Below are positions 44,346-53,878 of a stretch of 64,000 nucleotides of DNA, one piece after another. The DNA is from Microcella alkalica (lineage in GTDB: Bacteria; Actinomycetota; Actinomycetes; Actinomycetales; Microbacteriaceae), in NCBI RefSeq assembly GCF_014137945.1, contig NZ_JACGWX010000005.1, forward strand, positions 1-64,000. The letters are read 5' to 3'. The notes below the pieces were generated by a model. The model had not been told where the DNA came from, ran no database searches, and saw nothing but the letters and a program-made list of their open reading frames with translations. Both the position numbers and the translations under genes were made by a program. The number at the start of each line of letters is the position of its first letter. Position 1 is the first letter of the stretch.

Positions 44346-45281
44346 CTAGGCGCGGAGGTCTTCGTACAGCACGCTCGAGAGGTAGCGCTCGCCGTAGCTG
44401 GCGACGATCACGACGATCGTCTTCCCAGCGTTCTCGGGGCGCTTGGCGAGCTCGGCTGCGGCGTGGAGCGTCGCACCGGACGAGATGCCGGCGAGGATGC
44501 CCTCCTCCTTCGCCGCGCGGCGGGCCATCGAGATCGCCTGAGCGATGTTGACGTCGATGATCTCGTCGTAGATGCCGCGGTCGAGCACACCGGGCACGAA
44601 GTTGGCGCCGATGCCGGCGATCTTGTGCGGGCCGGGGGCGCCGCCGTTGAGGATGGGGCTCTCCTCCGGCTCGACGCCGACGATCCGCACGCCCGGCTTC
44701 TGCTCCTTGAGGTACTGGCCGGTGCCCGTGAGGGTGCCTCCCGTGCCGATGCCCGAGACGAAGATATCGACGGCGCCGTCGGTGTCGTTCCAGACCTCGG
44801 GGCCCGTGGTCGCACGGTGGATGGCGGCGTTCGCCTCGTTCTCGAACTGGCGGGCGAGGATGGCGCCCGGGCGCTCGGCGACGATCTGCTCGGCGCGGGC
44901 GACGGCGCCCTTCATGCCCTCGGAGCCGGGCGTGAGGACGAGCTCGGCGCCGTAGGCCCTTAGGAGCATCTTGCGCTCCTCGCTCATCGTCTCGGGCATC
45001 GTCAGCACGACGTCATAGCCACGCGCGGCGCCGATCATCGCGAGGGCGATGCCCGTGTTGCCGCTCGTCGCCTCGACCAGAGTGCCCCCGGCGGTGAGCT
45101 CGCCGCTCGCCTCGGCCGCATCGACGATCGCGACGCCCAGGCGGTCCTTCACGCTCGAGGAGGGGTTGAAGAACTCGAGCTTCGCGAGCACAGTGGCATC
45201 AGCGCCGTCGGTGATCGCGTTGAGCTGCACGAGGGGCGTATTGCCGAACACCTTCGTGATGTCGGAATAGATGCGGGCCAT
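44346..45281 (-). CDS. cysK: Cysteine synthase A (O-acetylserine sulfhydrylase)
   Basis: Combines O-acetylserine with sulfide to give cysteine. The 311-residue PLP enzyme has the cofactor lysine in [11 protein letters not shown] (near 43), the substrate loop [13 protein letters not shown], and the phosphate-binding [17 protein letters not shown]. The C-terminus can take up CysE into the cysteine synthase complex. ATG 45281 preceded by AGAGGAG. Confidence 0.97.
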   Translation of the reverse strand: MARIYSDITKVFGNTPLVQLNAITDGADATVLAKLEFFNPSSSVKDRLGVAIVDAAEASGELTAGGTLVEATSGNTGIALAMIGAARGYDVVLTMPETMSEERKMLLRAYGAELVLTPGSEGMKGAVARAEQIVAERPGAILARQFENEANAAIHRATTGPEVWNDTDGAVDIFVSGIGTGGTLTGTGQYLKEQKPGVRIVGVEPEESPILNGGAPGPHKIAGIGANFVPGVLDRGIYDEIIDVNIAQAISMARRAAKEEGILAGISSGATLHAAAELAKRPENAGKTIVVIVASYGERYLSSVLYEDLRA

Positions 45282-45353
45282 GGCGTTCTCCTCTGGGAAA
45301 GTCGTGGTGGGCGAGCCGACGGCGGGTCGCCTCTCAGCGTAGAGCTCGCGAGC

Positions 45354-46232
45354 CTAGAGCTCGTCGCCCGCGACGGCGAAGGTGTCGCACGCGGTGACGC
45401 CGCGCTCGAATCCGGTCGTGAACCAGCGCTGGCGCTGCTCGCTCGACCCGTGCGTCCAGGTCTCAGGCGAGACCTGTCCGCTCGTCTGCTCCTGGATGCG
45501 GTCGTCGCCGATGGCCTCCGCAGCACCGAGGGCCTGCTCGACCTGCTCGGCGGTGATCGGCTCGAGCAGGGCATCCGGCCCGTCGGATGCGGCGCCCGCC
45601 CAGGCGCCGCCGAAGCAGTCGGCCTGCAGCTCGAGGCGGACGGCGTCGGAGGTCGGACCGGAATCCTGCCGGTCGGCGGATTCCAGAGCGCCGGTGATCT
45701 TCTGCATATGGTGGCCCCATTCGTGGGCGACGACGTACATCTCCGCGAGCGGACCGCCCTCGGCCCCGAATCGCGTGCGCAGGTCGTCGTAGAAGCCCGT
45801 GTCGAGGTACACGGTCTCGTCTGCCGGGCAGTAGAACGGCCCGACGGCGCTCGTCGCCTGCCCGCAGCCCGTGTTCACCGACTGCTCGAAGATGATGGCT
45901 CCGGGGCCGCGGTACTGCACGCCGATCTCGGGTGCGGCGTCGATCCAGAACTGCTCGAGCGAGACGGCGGCACCGGCGACGCGGCAGTCGACGCTCGCGT
46001 TGGCGTCGGCGCCCGTGTCGCACTCGGCGAGCTCGCTCGCCTCGGGGGCGGGGCCGGGGTCCATCCCTCCGCCGCCGAGGATTCCGCTCAGGTCGACCCC
46101 CGTGAACTGGGAGATCAGGAAGACGGCGACGATGCCGATGAGGCCACCACCGCCTCCGATGGCGAGACCGCGCCCGCGGCCGGAGCGGCGGACGGAGGAG
46201 CCGGAGATGTCAGCATCGTCTCGGAAGGTCAC
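45354..46232 (-). CDS. Neutral zinc metallopeptidase (YpfJ family)
   Basis: A 292-residue protein with one N-terminal membrane anchor (LAIGGGGGLIGIVAVFLIS, about 25-45), a low-complexity Gly/Pro stretch, and the peptidase domain with the zinc motif HEWGHHMQ (near 169) preceded by MYVVA. The family is COG2321; substrates are unknown. The catalytic domain should face outwards. Confidence 0.9.
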   Translation of the reverse strand: MTFRDDADISGSSVRRSGRGRGLAIGGGGGLIGIVAVFLISQFTGVDLSGILGGGGMDPGPAPEASELAECDTGADANASVDCRVAGAAVSLEQFWIDAAPEIGVQYRGPGAIIFEQSVNTGCGQATSAVGPFYCPADETVYLDTGFYDDLRTRFGAEGGPLAEMYVVAHEWGHHMQKITGALESADRQDSGPTSDAVRLELQADCFGGAWAGAASDGPDALLEPITAEQVEQALGAAEAIGDDRIQEQTSGQVSPETWTHGSSEQRQRWFTTGFERGVTACDTFAVAGDEL

Positions 46233-46285
46233 GGCGCGAACCTACTCCCCCCGGTCGGAGGCGCGAAGGGGGTTGCGCACACGCG

Positions 46286-46321
46286 GAGGCGGGGCGGAGA
46301 GCACGCTCTCCGCCCCGCCTC
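46286..46321 (-). terminator. Strong intrinsic terminator after the nuclease/nucleotidase gene
   Basis: A perfect 16-bp stem (GAGGCGGGGCGGAGAG and its complement) with the four-base loop CACG, 16 bases after the stop codon of the 1328-residue gene. It separates that gene from the metallopeptidase gene downstream. Confidence 0.9.
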
Positions 46322-46336
46322 GCTGCGGGATGCCTG

Positions 46337-49300
46337 CTAGGCCGCCCGGGGCACGCTCGCCGGCTTGCCGGCCACCCTGCGCTCCGCGCTCTCGCTGCTC
46401 GCCGACTCGTAGCCGGGAGCGTTCGCGGTCGCGACGACCGCGATGCGAGCACCGGCGTCGTCGGCGGTCACACGGTAGGTCGCCCCCGTGGCGCCCTCGA
46501 TCGGCTCTCCGTCGCGCAGCCACTGGTAGGCCAGCTCGGCGAACTCGACGGAGAGGACGGGGGCCTTGGCCCGCGCCTCCTTGCCGATCACGACCGGGCC
46601 GACGACCTTCGCCGGCTCCACGACCTCGATCGAACCGAGGGTCTCGACGATCTCGAGCGGTACCCGCGCTTCCGTGCCGTTGGCGGGGACGGCGATGACG
46701 AGTTCCTGCGGCCCAGCGAGACCCTCGGGGACGATGAACGTGATGGACGCTCGACCCGTTTCGTCTGTTCGGTTCAGGATCGTCGCGTCGATCGCGGCCG
46801 ACCCGACGACCGTTCCGCCCAGACTGACGACCACCTGCGCGTCGCGGGCGCCCTGGTTGGTGAACAGGAGCGAGCTGAGCGCGAGCGTGATCTCGTCGCC
46901 CGATGCGTAGCCGTCGGCGGGCGGCGCGCTGAACGACACACCCACAGAGCGCTGAGCGAAGTCGGGGCTGATCGGCGAGAAGGCTCCGACGAAGTCGACG
47001 AAGGCTTGAAGGTCGATGCGCCCGGAATCTGCGCGGTCGGTGCCCTGCGCGAGGGTGGCGAAGTTGTCGCCGCCCGCGGCGAGGAAGGAGTTCACCACGG
47101 TGCGCACCTGCTGATCCGCCCCCACCGGAACGCCGTTGAGCAGTATCGTGCCGATCCGCTCGCCTCGCGGTCTGTTCGGGTCGTAGTCGTACGTCAGCGA
47201 CTTCGATGCGCCCAGCTTGAGGAACGGGCGACTGCTGCCATCCGGCTGCCACTGCTGCTCCAGCACCGTGCGGAGCTGATCGCCTGTGAGCGTCATGACC
47301 ACCAGGGTGTTGGCGAATGGTTGGACGTTGGCAGCCTCGCGGAAGGTGAGGTTGCCCGCCGGGTCATTCGGCCCGCTCGACGCGTAGACCAGGTTGGCGC
47401 GCAGTCCTCCGGGGTTCATGAGTGCAACCTCGGTGCCCAGATCGCGCGTCGCCCACAGCTGCGCATCCGCGACGACGTTTCCGAGAGTCGACTCGGCTCC
47501 GCGATTCTCGTTCACGGTCCCGTTCTGCCCTGTGAGGTCGATGCCTCGCAGGAAATCGTCCGTGATGGCGCCGAGGCTGCGGTTTCCGGCGATCGCCGCG
47601 AACGCGACGGCGTCGGCGACGATCGCCGCGATTGCGGGAGCGGGGGCCGCTGAACCGACGAGCGGCTTGACTCCCGCCGCAATGCTGACAAGCTCCTTGG
47701 ACTGCGGATCGACCGAGAACTCGAGGTGCCCGTAGGCCTCGCCGTACTGACCGGCTTGGATGACCGGCATGACCCGGTTGCTGCCCGGGACGGGGACGTC
47801 GATGTCGTACCGCAGGTGCGTGTGCCCTGACACGACAGCGTCGACCTTGCCGGTGACGCCGGCGATCAGGTCGCCGAACTGGCTGTCCCCGGTCACCGCC
47901 TCGAGCGTGCCCGCCGGGGCCCCCTCGTGAGCGAGCAGGATGATGACGTCTGCTTCGCCATTGGCCGGGTCGCCATCCTGCAGTCGGTCTGCGACGCGCA
48001 CAGCGGCCTCGGTCATGTCCCCGAAGTCGAGCGTCTCGATGCCGGCCGGGCTCACGAGGGACGGCATGCTCTCGGTGAGCACGCCGATGAAGCCGACCGC
48101 GACTCCGTCGACCATGACGACCTCGTACTCCTGGTACGCGGGGGTGGAAGTGCCCTTCTCGTAGATGTTCGCACCGAGATAGGGGAAGGCGGAGTTCGGT
48201 ACGACGCGGCCGTCGAGGTCGGCGCGGCCCTGATCGAACTCGTGGTTGCCGAGCGCGCTGACGTCGAGACCCATGGCATTGAGCGCGTCGAGCGTGGGCT
48301 CGTCGTTCTGGATGAACGAGGTGAACGTCGAGGCCCCGATGCTGTCGCCCGCCGACACGAAGAGCGTGTTCGGGTTGGCCGCGCGTGTGGCCTCGACGAG
48401 GCCGCCGAGCACGGCGACGCCCGCCGCGGGCCCGTTGGCCTCGAGACGGCCGTGCAGGTCGTTGATGGTCAGGATGTCGATCTCGACGGGCGGCGGCGTC
48501 GTGCTCAGGCCGACGACGACGGGGTCGTGGTCGCTCGAGCGGTAGACGGTTCCGGCCTCGGTCGCGCCGAAGCGGTACTGGCGGTCATTCCACTCGGCCG
48601 AGTTGACGCCCCAGACTCCGACCCCGGTCACCTGCGCCGCGATACCGGGGCTCGCGATGACGTGGTCGAGCGAGCCGAGCTCGCCGTCGAAGGTGTAGGT
48701 GTACTGCCCCGCGCTGAGATCCGGGACGAGGTTGCTCCAACCGGCATCGGTGAAGACGCGGATGGGATCCTCCTGGCTGTAGGAGTTGAAGTCCCCCATG
48801 AGGAGCACGTTCTCACCTGCCTCGCCGGGGATCGTCGCGGCGAGCCGCGCGAGCGCAGTGGACTGCTCGACGCGCTCGGCGTTGAAGAAGCCCTGACCGT
48901 CGGCGGGTTGCGTGCCCGAGCCGCTCTTGGACTTGAAGTGGTTCGCGATGACGGTGAACTCGATGCCCCCGGCCGCGAATACCTGAGCGATCGGCTCGCG
49001 CGCGATGTCCCACACGGTCTCGTCGACCTGGGTGAAGCTCTCGCCGACGGGCGTGACAGACGCGGGCTTGAAGATGATCGCGTTCGTGATGACGTCGACG
49101 ATCGATGGGTCGTTGAGCACGGCGGGCGTGCGGACGTAGTCCCACGTCCCGGCGCCGGCCTGGGCGTTGAGCGCGGAGACGAGCGACTGCAGGGCCTCGT
49201 CGATGGGCTCGCCGAGCTTGACCGAGTTCTCGATCTCCTGGAGTGCGACGACATCAGCCCCGAGGCCGTTGATGGCCGCGACGATCTTCGACTCCTGGAC

Positions 49301-50323
49301 AGCGAACTCCTCGGCCGTGCGAGCTCCGCGTGCGGCGGAGTTCTGCGCCGTGAGCGTCGTGAAGTAGTTCAGCACGTTGTACGCGGCGACCCGGATGTCG
49401 CCGCCGACGGCGGGGGCCATCGCGGGGCGCGGGTTGCGGGTCTCGAACGTGACGCCCGACTGCGCTGCCGTCTCGGTCGACGTCGGGACCTGCGGCTGGA
49501 GACGCCACTGGTTGAAGCCGTAGGAGAGCACGAACGCGCCGTCGCCGAAGACGACCTTGTCGCCGTTTCGGACGACCCTGTCCTTCGCGAAGTACGGCTG
49601 CGTACCGGGGTAGGCCGAATTGGTGACCTGGATGCTGAATCCGTCGTCGAGCAGGATGCGCGACGCGCGGTTCGCGGCGGCGATCGCGTCGGCCTCGGGG
49701 CCGGGCGGCACGACCTCGGTGCTCTTGACCGCGAGCCCGGCAGGGCTGAGCCACAGCGCGCCGAAGCGGAACAGCTCGTGGCTGGAGGAGATGAGGTAGT
49801 CGCCCTCCGGCGCGACGAGCATGCCCTCGAAGGCCTCGCGAGCATCGCCGGTGACGTTCGTCGGCAGCGGCGTGGGCGCGGGGATCCCTGCGTCGGCCTG
49901 CACGAGGGTCACCTGGCCGGCGGTCGTCGCGCTCACCTGGGTCTGGCCGAAGTTCTCGGAGGCGACGCCGGTCACCTCGACGAGGTCTCCGATTGCCACG
50001 GCGTGGGTCTGGCTCCCCGTGAAGACGAACAGGCCGTCGGAGATGCCGGGGGTGGTGTCGGGGCCGGGGGTCTGGATGAAGAAGCCGCCGTACCCGCCCG
50101 CGCCGCGGTGATCGGCGGTGATCACGCCCTGCACGGTGACGGTCTGATCCTGGAAGGGCGTCGTCGCCCCTGGGCCCTGGACATCGGCGATGGGGATGTG
50201 GGTGCTGGCCATCGCCGGCGTCGCGGTGAGGCCTGCGAGACCGAGGCCCACGCAGACGGCGGTCGTGAACGCCGTCGCGCGTGCGGCCGCGCGTGCGCGA
50301 CCGCTGAATGTGATGGATGACAT
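46337..50323 (-). CDS. Secreted ExeM/NucH-type endonuclease fused to a 5'-nucleotidase
   Basis: A 1328-residue exported enzyme. After a signal peptide (about 1-39, ending ATPAMA) come an OB-fold-like region (about 45-200), an endonuclease/exonuclease/phosphatase domain (about 300-610; ADVVALQEIEN near 361, LMGDFNSYSQEDP near 512, SSDHDPVVVGL near 600), a calcineurin-type 5'-nucleotidase (from ILTINDLHGRLEANG near 625; GNHEFDQG, HTHLRYD), the 5'-nucleotidase C-domain (ENRGAESTLGNVVADAQ near 940) and Ig-like repeats (about 1160-1328). It could cut extracellular DNA and dephosphorylate the nucleotides. No sortase signal is seen. Confidence 0.93.
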   Translation of the reverse strand: MSSITFSGRARAAARATAFTTAVCVGLGLAGLTATPAMASTHIPIADVQGPGATTPFQDQTVTVQGVITADHRGAGGYGGFFIQTPGPDTTPGISDGLFVFTGSQTHAVAIGDLVEVTGVASENFGQTQVSATTAGQVTLVQADAGIPAPTPLPTNVTGDAREAFEGMLVAPEGDYLISSSHELFRFGALWLSPAGLAVKSTEVVPPGPEADAIAAANRASRILLDDGFSIQVTNSAYPGTQPYFAKDRVVRNGDKVVFGDGAFVLSYGFNQWRLQPQVPTSTETAAQSGVTFETRNPRPAMAPAVGGDIRVAAYNVLNYFTTLTAQNSAARGARTAEEFAVQESKIVAAINGLGADVVALQEIENSVKLGEPIDEALQSLVSALNAQAGAGTWDYVRTPAVLNDPSIVDVITNAIIFKPASVTPVGESFTQVDETVWDIAREPIAQVFAAGGIEFTVIANHFKSKSGSGTQPADGQGFFNAERVEQSTALARLAATIPGEAGENVLLMGDFNSYSQEDPIRVFTDAGWSNLVPDLSAGQYTYTFDGELGSLDHVIASPGIAAQVTGVGVWGVNSAEWNDRQYRFGATEAGTVYRSSDHDPVVVGLSTTPPPVEIDILTINDLHGRLEANGPAAGVAVLGGLVEATRAANPNTLFVSAGDSIGASTFTSFIQNDEPTLDALNAMGLDVSALGNHEFDQGRADLDGRVVPNSAFPYLGANIYEKGTSTPAYQEYEVVMVDGVAVGFIGVLTESMPSLVSPAGIETLDFGDMTEAAVRVADRLQDGDPANGEADVIILLAHEGAPAGTLEAVTGDSQFGDLIAGVTGKVDAVVSGHTHLRYDIDVPVPGSNRVMPVIQAGQYGEAYGHLEFSVDPQSKELVSIAAGVKPLVGSAAPAPAIAAIVADAVAFAAIAGNRSLGAITDDFLRGIDLTGQNGTVNENRGAESTLGNVVADAQLWATRDLGTEVALMNPGGLRANLVYASSGPNDPAGNLTFREAANVQPFANTLVVMTLTGDQLRTVLEQQWQPDGSSRPFLKLGASKSLTYDYDPNRPRGERIGTILLNGVPVGADQQVRTVVNSFLAAGGDNFATLAQGTDRADSGRIDLQAFVDFVGAFSPISPDFAQRSVGVSFSAPPADGYASGDEITLALSSLLFTNQGARDAQVVVSLGGTVVGSAAIDATILNRTDETGRASITFIVPEGLAGPQELVIAVPANGTEARVPLEIVETLGSIEVVEPAKVVGPVVIGKEARAKAPVLSVEFAELAYQWLRDGEPIEGATGATYRVTADDAGARIAVVATANAPGYESASSESAERRVAGKPASVPRAA

Positions 50324-50617
50324 GGTGCGCTGAGCTCCTTGGGGTGGAGGGCGAGATGGTGCGTCCCCCTTAACGGGGGTCAGAACGAACCATAGGCACA
50401 GACCGGTCGATGCAGCTAGTGCTCAGATGAGTGGTAATGCGCTGTTCATCTGCTCGCTGGCGCGAGCGGTTCGCACTCGACCCCGGTCGTCGGGCGCCCG
50501 TCACGGTACGGCGGCCGCGTGAACGCGCGGCGGCGCCGAGGTGGGCCGCGGATGCCAGGATGATGGCACGCGGGGGAACCGGGCTCCCCGGCGCCGCCCC
50601 CAGCCCACGGAGGCCCC
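50324..50617. other. Divergent intergenic region of the nuclease and DMT genes
   Basis: 294 bp holding two divergent promoters. A 5-bp GC hairpin (CCCCC TTAAC GGGGG) is at 50367-50381 and a 7-bp inverted repeat CAGATGA...TCATCTG at about 50425-50453. One GTTCATC resembles a PHO-box half, but a second correctly spaced half is absent. Confidence 0.5.
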
Positions 50618-51580
50618 ATGCTCACGGTCGTTCTCGGACTCGCCGGAGCGCTCGTCTACGGAGCGGCCGACTTCGTCGGAGGGCTCGCCGCCCGCCGCAT
50701 CTCGGCGCTGCGGGTGACCGCGCTCGGCGCGGGATCGGGCGTCGTGCTCCTCGCCGCGGGTGCGCTCGTCATCCCGGGCCGCTGGTCCGCCGAGGCGTTG
50801 CTGTGGGGCGGCATCTCAGGGCTCACCGGCGCCGTCGCGATCGCCCTTCTCTACGCGTGCCTCGCGATCGGGCCGATGAGCATCCTCTCGCCGCTGACGG
50901 CCGTGACCTCGGCCATCGTGCCGCTCACCTGGGGCCTCGCCACCGGATCGCAGCTCGGCGCTCTCGCCTATCCCGCTTTCGCGCTCGCGCTCGTCGCGGT
51001 CGTGCTCGTCGGCTTCGTGCCGAGCCAGGGCGCCGTGCGCCCGACCGCGCGCGGCCTCGTCATGGCGACGATCTCGGGCACGCTGATCGGCGCCTTCTAC
51101 ATCCTCATGGCGCAGACGCCCGATGACAGCGGCCTCGTTCCGCTCATCGCCAACCGCGCCGTCAACGCGACGCTCATGGTGACGGTGATCGTGCTCCTCG
51201 CGATCGCCGCGGGGCAGAGGGGCATGGCGGCGGATGCCCGGCTCGCCGTGCTCGACGGAGCCCACGGCGCGCCGCACGCCGTCGACGGCCCGCGCGCGCC
51301 GGGCGGCGCCGTCGGCGCGAGCGCCGCCGCCCTCCGCGGAGGGTGGCGAGGGGGGATCGCGCTCGGCCTCCTGTGCGGCGTGCTCGACGCGGGGGCGAAC
51401 GTCATCGCGCTCCTCGGGCTGCGGCTGGGCGACCTGGAGGTCGTGTCGGTGCTCACCGCGCTGTATCCCGCCGGCACGATCCTGCTCGCGGCGCTCGTGC
51501 TGCGCGAGCGCATCGCGCGGCTGCTGTGGGTGGGGCTGGGGCTCGCTCTCGCGGCGAGCGCGATGCTCGCGCTGGCCTGA
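50618..51580 (+). CDS. DMT-family (EamA) transporter
   Basis: A 320-residue membrane protein with ten predicted helices in two EamA repeats (VLGLAGALVYGAADFVGGLA ... and GIALGLLCGVLDAGANVIAL ...). A hydrophilic loop of about 45 residues, rich in Ala/Gly/Pro (around 205-245), joins the two halves and is longer than usual. Substrate unknown. ATG 50618 with GGAGG five bases upstream. Confidence 0.9.
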   Translation: MLTVVLGLAGALVYGAADFVGGLAARRISALRVTALGAGSGVVLLAAGALVIPGRWSAEALLWGGISGLTGAVAIALLYACLAIGPMSILSPLTAVTSAIVPLTWGLATGSQLGALAYPAFALALVAVVLVGFVPSQGAVRPTARGLVMATISGTLIGAFYILMAQTPDDSGLVPLIANRAVNATLMVTVIVLLAIAAGQRGMAADARLAVLDGAHGAPHAVDGPRAPGGAVGASAAALRGGWRGGIALGLLCGVLDAGANVIALLGLRLGDLEVVSVLTALYPAGTILLAALVLRERIARLLWVGLGLALAASAMLALA

Positions 51581-51726
51581 GCCGGGCATCCGCCCCCTGG
51601 AGGGTCGGGCGCATGACATGTCTCCTCGTTCGCAACTCAGGCCACGGCCGCCGAACCTGCCGGAGAAACGGCAGGTCGGCCGTGTGAGCCTGCGTCACGG
51701 ACGGGCGCGGACGGAGGGGGACGCGA

Positions 51727-51757
51727 ACGGCCCGGACCCCGTGCGGGGGCCGGGCCG
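51727..51757. terminator. Terminator hairpin between convergent DMT and DEAD-box genes
   Basis: ACGGCCCGG.CCCC, loop GTGC, GGGG.CCGGGCCGT: a 13-bp stem with one mismatch, 16 bases from the stop codon of the helicase gene. Confidence 0.85.
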
Positions 51758-51772
51758 TCGACGCGCTGTCGG

Positions 51773-53647
51773 CTAGAGGGCCGCGAGCTCGTCGAGGACG
51801 CGGTCGCCCGCGCGCACCTCGGTCGTGTCGGCCGAGATCTCGGCGCGGTCGAGGAGCTCCTCGAAGCGACGGCGGCGCGGTCTGGTGATGAGCGTCACGA
51901 CGGTGCCGACCTTGCCCGCGCGGCCCGTGCGGCCCGAGCGGTGCAGGTACGTCTTGTACTCGTCGGGCGCGTCGGCCTGGATCACGAGCGAGATGTCGTC
52001 GACGTGGATGCCGCGCGCGGCGACATCGGTGGCGACGAGCACGTTCACGCGGCCGCTCGTGAGCTTGTCGAGGTTGCGCTGGCGGTTGCGCTGGTTGAGG
52101 TCGCCGTGCAGGCTCGTCGCCGGGATGCCGGCGTCGTCGAGCTGCTCGGCGAGCTCCTCGGCGAAGGCGCGGGTGCGGGCGAAGACGAGGGTCTTGCCGG
52201 CGCCCGAGGCGAGCTGCTCGATGACCGCGCGCTTCTCGCGCTGCTCGACGAGCAGCACCTTGTGGTCGATCGTCGACGACTGCTGGTCCTCGCCGGCGAC
52301 CTCGTAGACCGAGGGGTCGTGGAGGAACTCGGTGACCAGGTTCGCGACGCCCGAGTCGAGGGTCGCCGAGAAGAGCAGCTTCTGCCCGCCGTCGGCCGTC
52401 TCGCGCAGGATGCGCTGCACGGGCTCGAGGAAGCCGAGCTCGCACATGTGATCGGCCTCGTCGAGCACCGTGATGACGACTTCGCTGAGGTCGAGGCGGC
52501 CCTGCTGGATGAGGTCCTCGATGCGACCCGGCGTGCCGATGATGATGTCGACGCCCCGCTGGAGGGCGCCGACCTGACGACCCTGGGGCACGCCGCCGTA
52601 GATCTGCGTCGTGAACAGGCCGACGCTGCGCGCGATGGGCTGGACGGTCGCATCGATCTGCAGGGCCAGCTCGCGCGTCGGGGCGAGGATGAGCGCCCGC
52701 GGGCGGCGACCGGGCTGACGCCGACGGCCTCCGCCGTTCTCCATGAGCCGCTCGACCAGGGGAGCGCCGAATGCGATGGTCTTGCCAGAGCCCGTGCGAC
52801 CGCGGCCCAGGACATCGCGGCCTGCGAGCACATCGGGGATCGTCGCGGCCTGGATCGGGAACGGGCTCACCGCGCCGAGCTCGGCGAGAGTGCGGCTGAT
52901 GTTGTCGCCCAGACCGAGGTCGCCGAAGGTCACTCCCTCGACGTCGGTCGCGAGCACGGCGTCGGCCGTCAGGCGCGCGAGCACCACGTCGTCCTGCGGG
53001 CCGGTGTGCTGCGCGCGCGTCGGGTAGAACTCGGAGTCGCGACGTGCAGGGCGCTCGTCGCGGTCGAGCTCGCGGCGGGCGGGGCGGGCGTCGCGGTCGA
53101 ACGAGCGGGCGGGACGGGCATCGCGATCGAACGAGCGCGCGCCGCGGTCGGCATCACGAGCCGGGCGGGCCGGGCGCGCCGGGCTCTCCGAGCCGCGCGG
53201 CCGCCACTCCGGACGGTGGGCCGTGCGGCCCGTGCCGGTGCGGTCGACGTGCACGTCCCGGCTGGGGCGACCGGTGCGGGCGCCTGTGCCGCGACCGACG
53301 GCGCCGCTGCGCGGAGCCGAGCGGTCGAAGCGGTCCGCGCGGTCGAAGCGGTCGTTCGCGCGGGCAGGACGCTCGTCGCGACCGGTCGAGCGGGCGGGAC
53401 GCGCATCCCGGTCGAAGCGATCGTTCGAGCGAACGGGGCGCTCGTCGCGGTCGCCGGGGCGCGAACGCTCGGGAGCGTGGCCGCGGTCGACGCGCTCGTC
53501 GCGGGACCAGCGCGCCTTCTTGGCCGGGGCATCCGCGTCATCGGGGCGGTGGCCGCGGTGCTTGGGGCTGCGCGAGCCGGCCGCTGCGGCGATCGAACGG
53601 GCGGGGGCGTGGGCGCGCGAAGGGCGGCCCTTGTTGTTCTGGGGCAT
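51773..53647 (-). CDS. DEAD/DEAH-box ATP-dependent RNA helicase
   Basis: A 624-residue RNA helicase, likely in ribosome assembly, RNA turnover or cold adaptation. The first 235 residues are low-complexity, rich in Arg/Asp/Pro with repeated RDxRPAR units. The helicase core follows: Q motif (FGDLGLGDNISRTLAELGAV), Walker A GRGRTGSGKT (near 289), PTRELALQ, VLDEADHM (near 397), SAT, and the second RecA domain with VLVATDVAARGIHVDDI and HRSGRTGRAGKVG. The basic-acidic repeat tail is at the N-terminus here, whereas most relatives carry it at the C-terminus. Start ATG 53647 after GGAAAG. Confidence 0.94.
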   Translation of the reverse strand: MPQNNKGRPSRAHAPARSIAAAAGSRSPKHRGHRPDDADAPAKKARWSRDERVDRGHAPERSRPGDRDERPVRSNDRFDRDARPARSTGRDERPARANDRFDRADRFDRSAPRSGAVGRGTGARTGRPSRDVHVDRTGTGRTAHRPEWRPRGSESPARPARPARDADRGARSFDRDARPARSFDRDARPARRELDRDERPARRDSEFYPTRAQHTGPQDDVVLARLTADAVLATDVEGVTFGDLGLGDNISRTLAELGAVSPFPIQAATIPDVLAGRDVLGRGRTGSGKTIAFGAPLVERLMENGGGRRRQPGRRPRALILAPTRELALQIDATVQPIARSVGLFTTQIYGGVPQGRQVGALQRGVDIIIGTPGRIEDLIQQGRLDLSEVVITVLDEADHMCELGFLEPVQRILRETADGGQKLLFSATLDSGVANLVTEFLHDPSVYEVAGEDQQSSTIDHKVLLVEQREKRAVIEQLASGAGKTLVFARTRAFAEELAEQLDDAGIPATSLHGDLNQRNRQRNLDKLTSGRVNVLVATDVAARGIHVDDISLVIQADAPDEYKTYLHRSGRTGRAGKVGTVVTLITRPRRRRFEELLDRAEISADTTEVRAGDRVLDELAAL

Positions 53648-53713
53648 GGTGCTTTCCGGGGTAGAGCAAGAAGCAGCGTCGACGCGGCAGCGTCGTTCCC
53701 GGGCACTCATCGA

Positions 53714-53773
53714 CCGGGCCGATACATCCTGAAATGGTGTGTTCCGCGCCTTCTGGCGGGGAAATCGGCCCGG
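53714..53773 (-). promoter_or_regulatory. Structured 5' leader of the DEAD-box helicase gene
   Basis: CCGGGCCGAT at 53714-53723 pairs with ATCGGCCCGG at 53764-53773, enclosing a second small stem (CGCC...GGCG). It lies 67-126 bases upstream of the helicase start. Long structured leaders are known for RNA-helicase mRNAs in other bacteria; function here is inferred. It could also belong to the divergent gene's promoter region. Confidence 0.35.
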
Positions 53774-53878
53774 GAGACGCACACAGTGGCACGCGGATCG
53801 CTCCGCGCCGCCTCCCAACCGACCCCTCAGCATACCCGACGCCCCGGCTTAAGCCCAGGCCGTCCAACCCTTACCCTG

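Noticed and set aside
45282-45353. Riboswitch or attenuator upstream of cysK, panC or folE
   Set aside because: The leaders are short or absent, since the genes overlap their neighbours, and no conserved riboswitch core was recognised.
47927-50320. 797-codon plus-strand frame opposite the nuclease gene, and similar ones opposite clpC, lysS and the acyl-CoA oxidase
   Set aside because: Same GC artefact; no family motifs, no ribosome binding sites, and the minus-strand genes explain the DNA.
50400-50480. PHO box upstream of the nuclease/nucleotidase gene
   Set aside because: Only one GTTCATC half-site was found; no second half at the required 11-base spacing.
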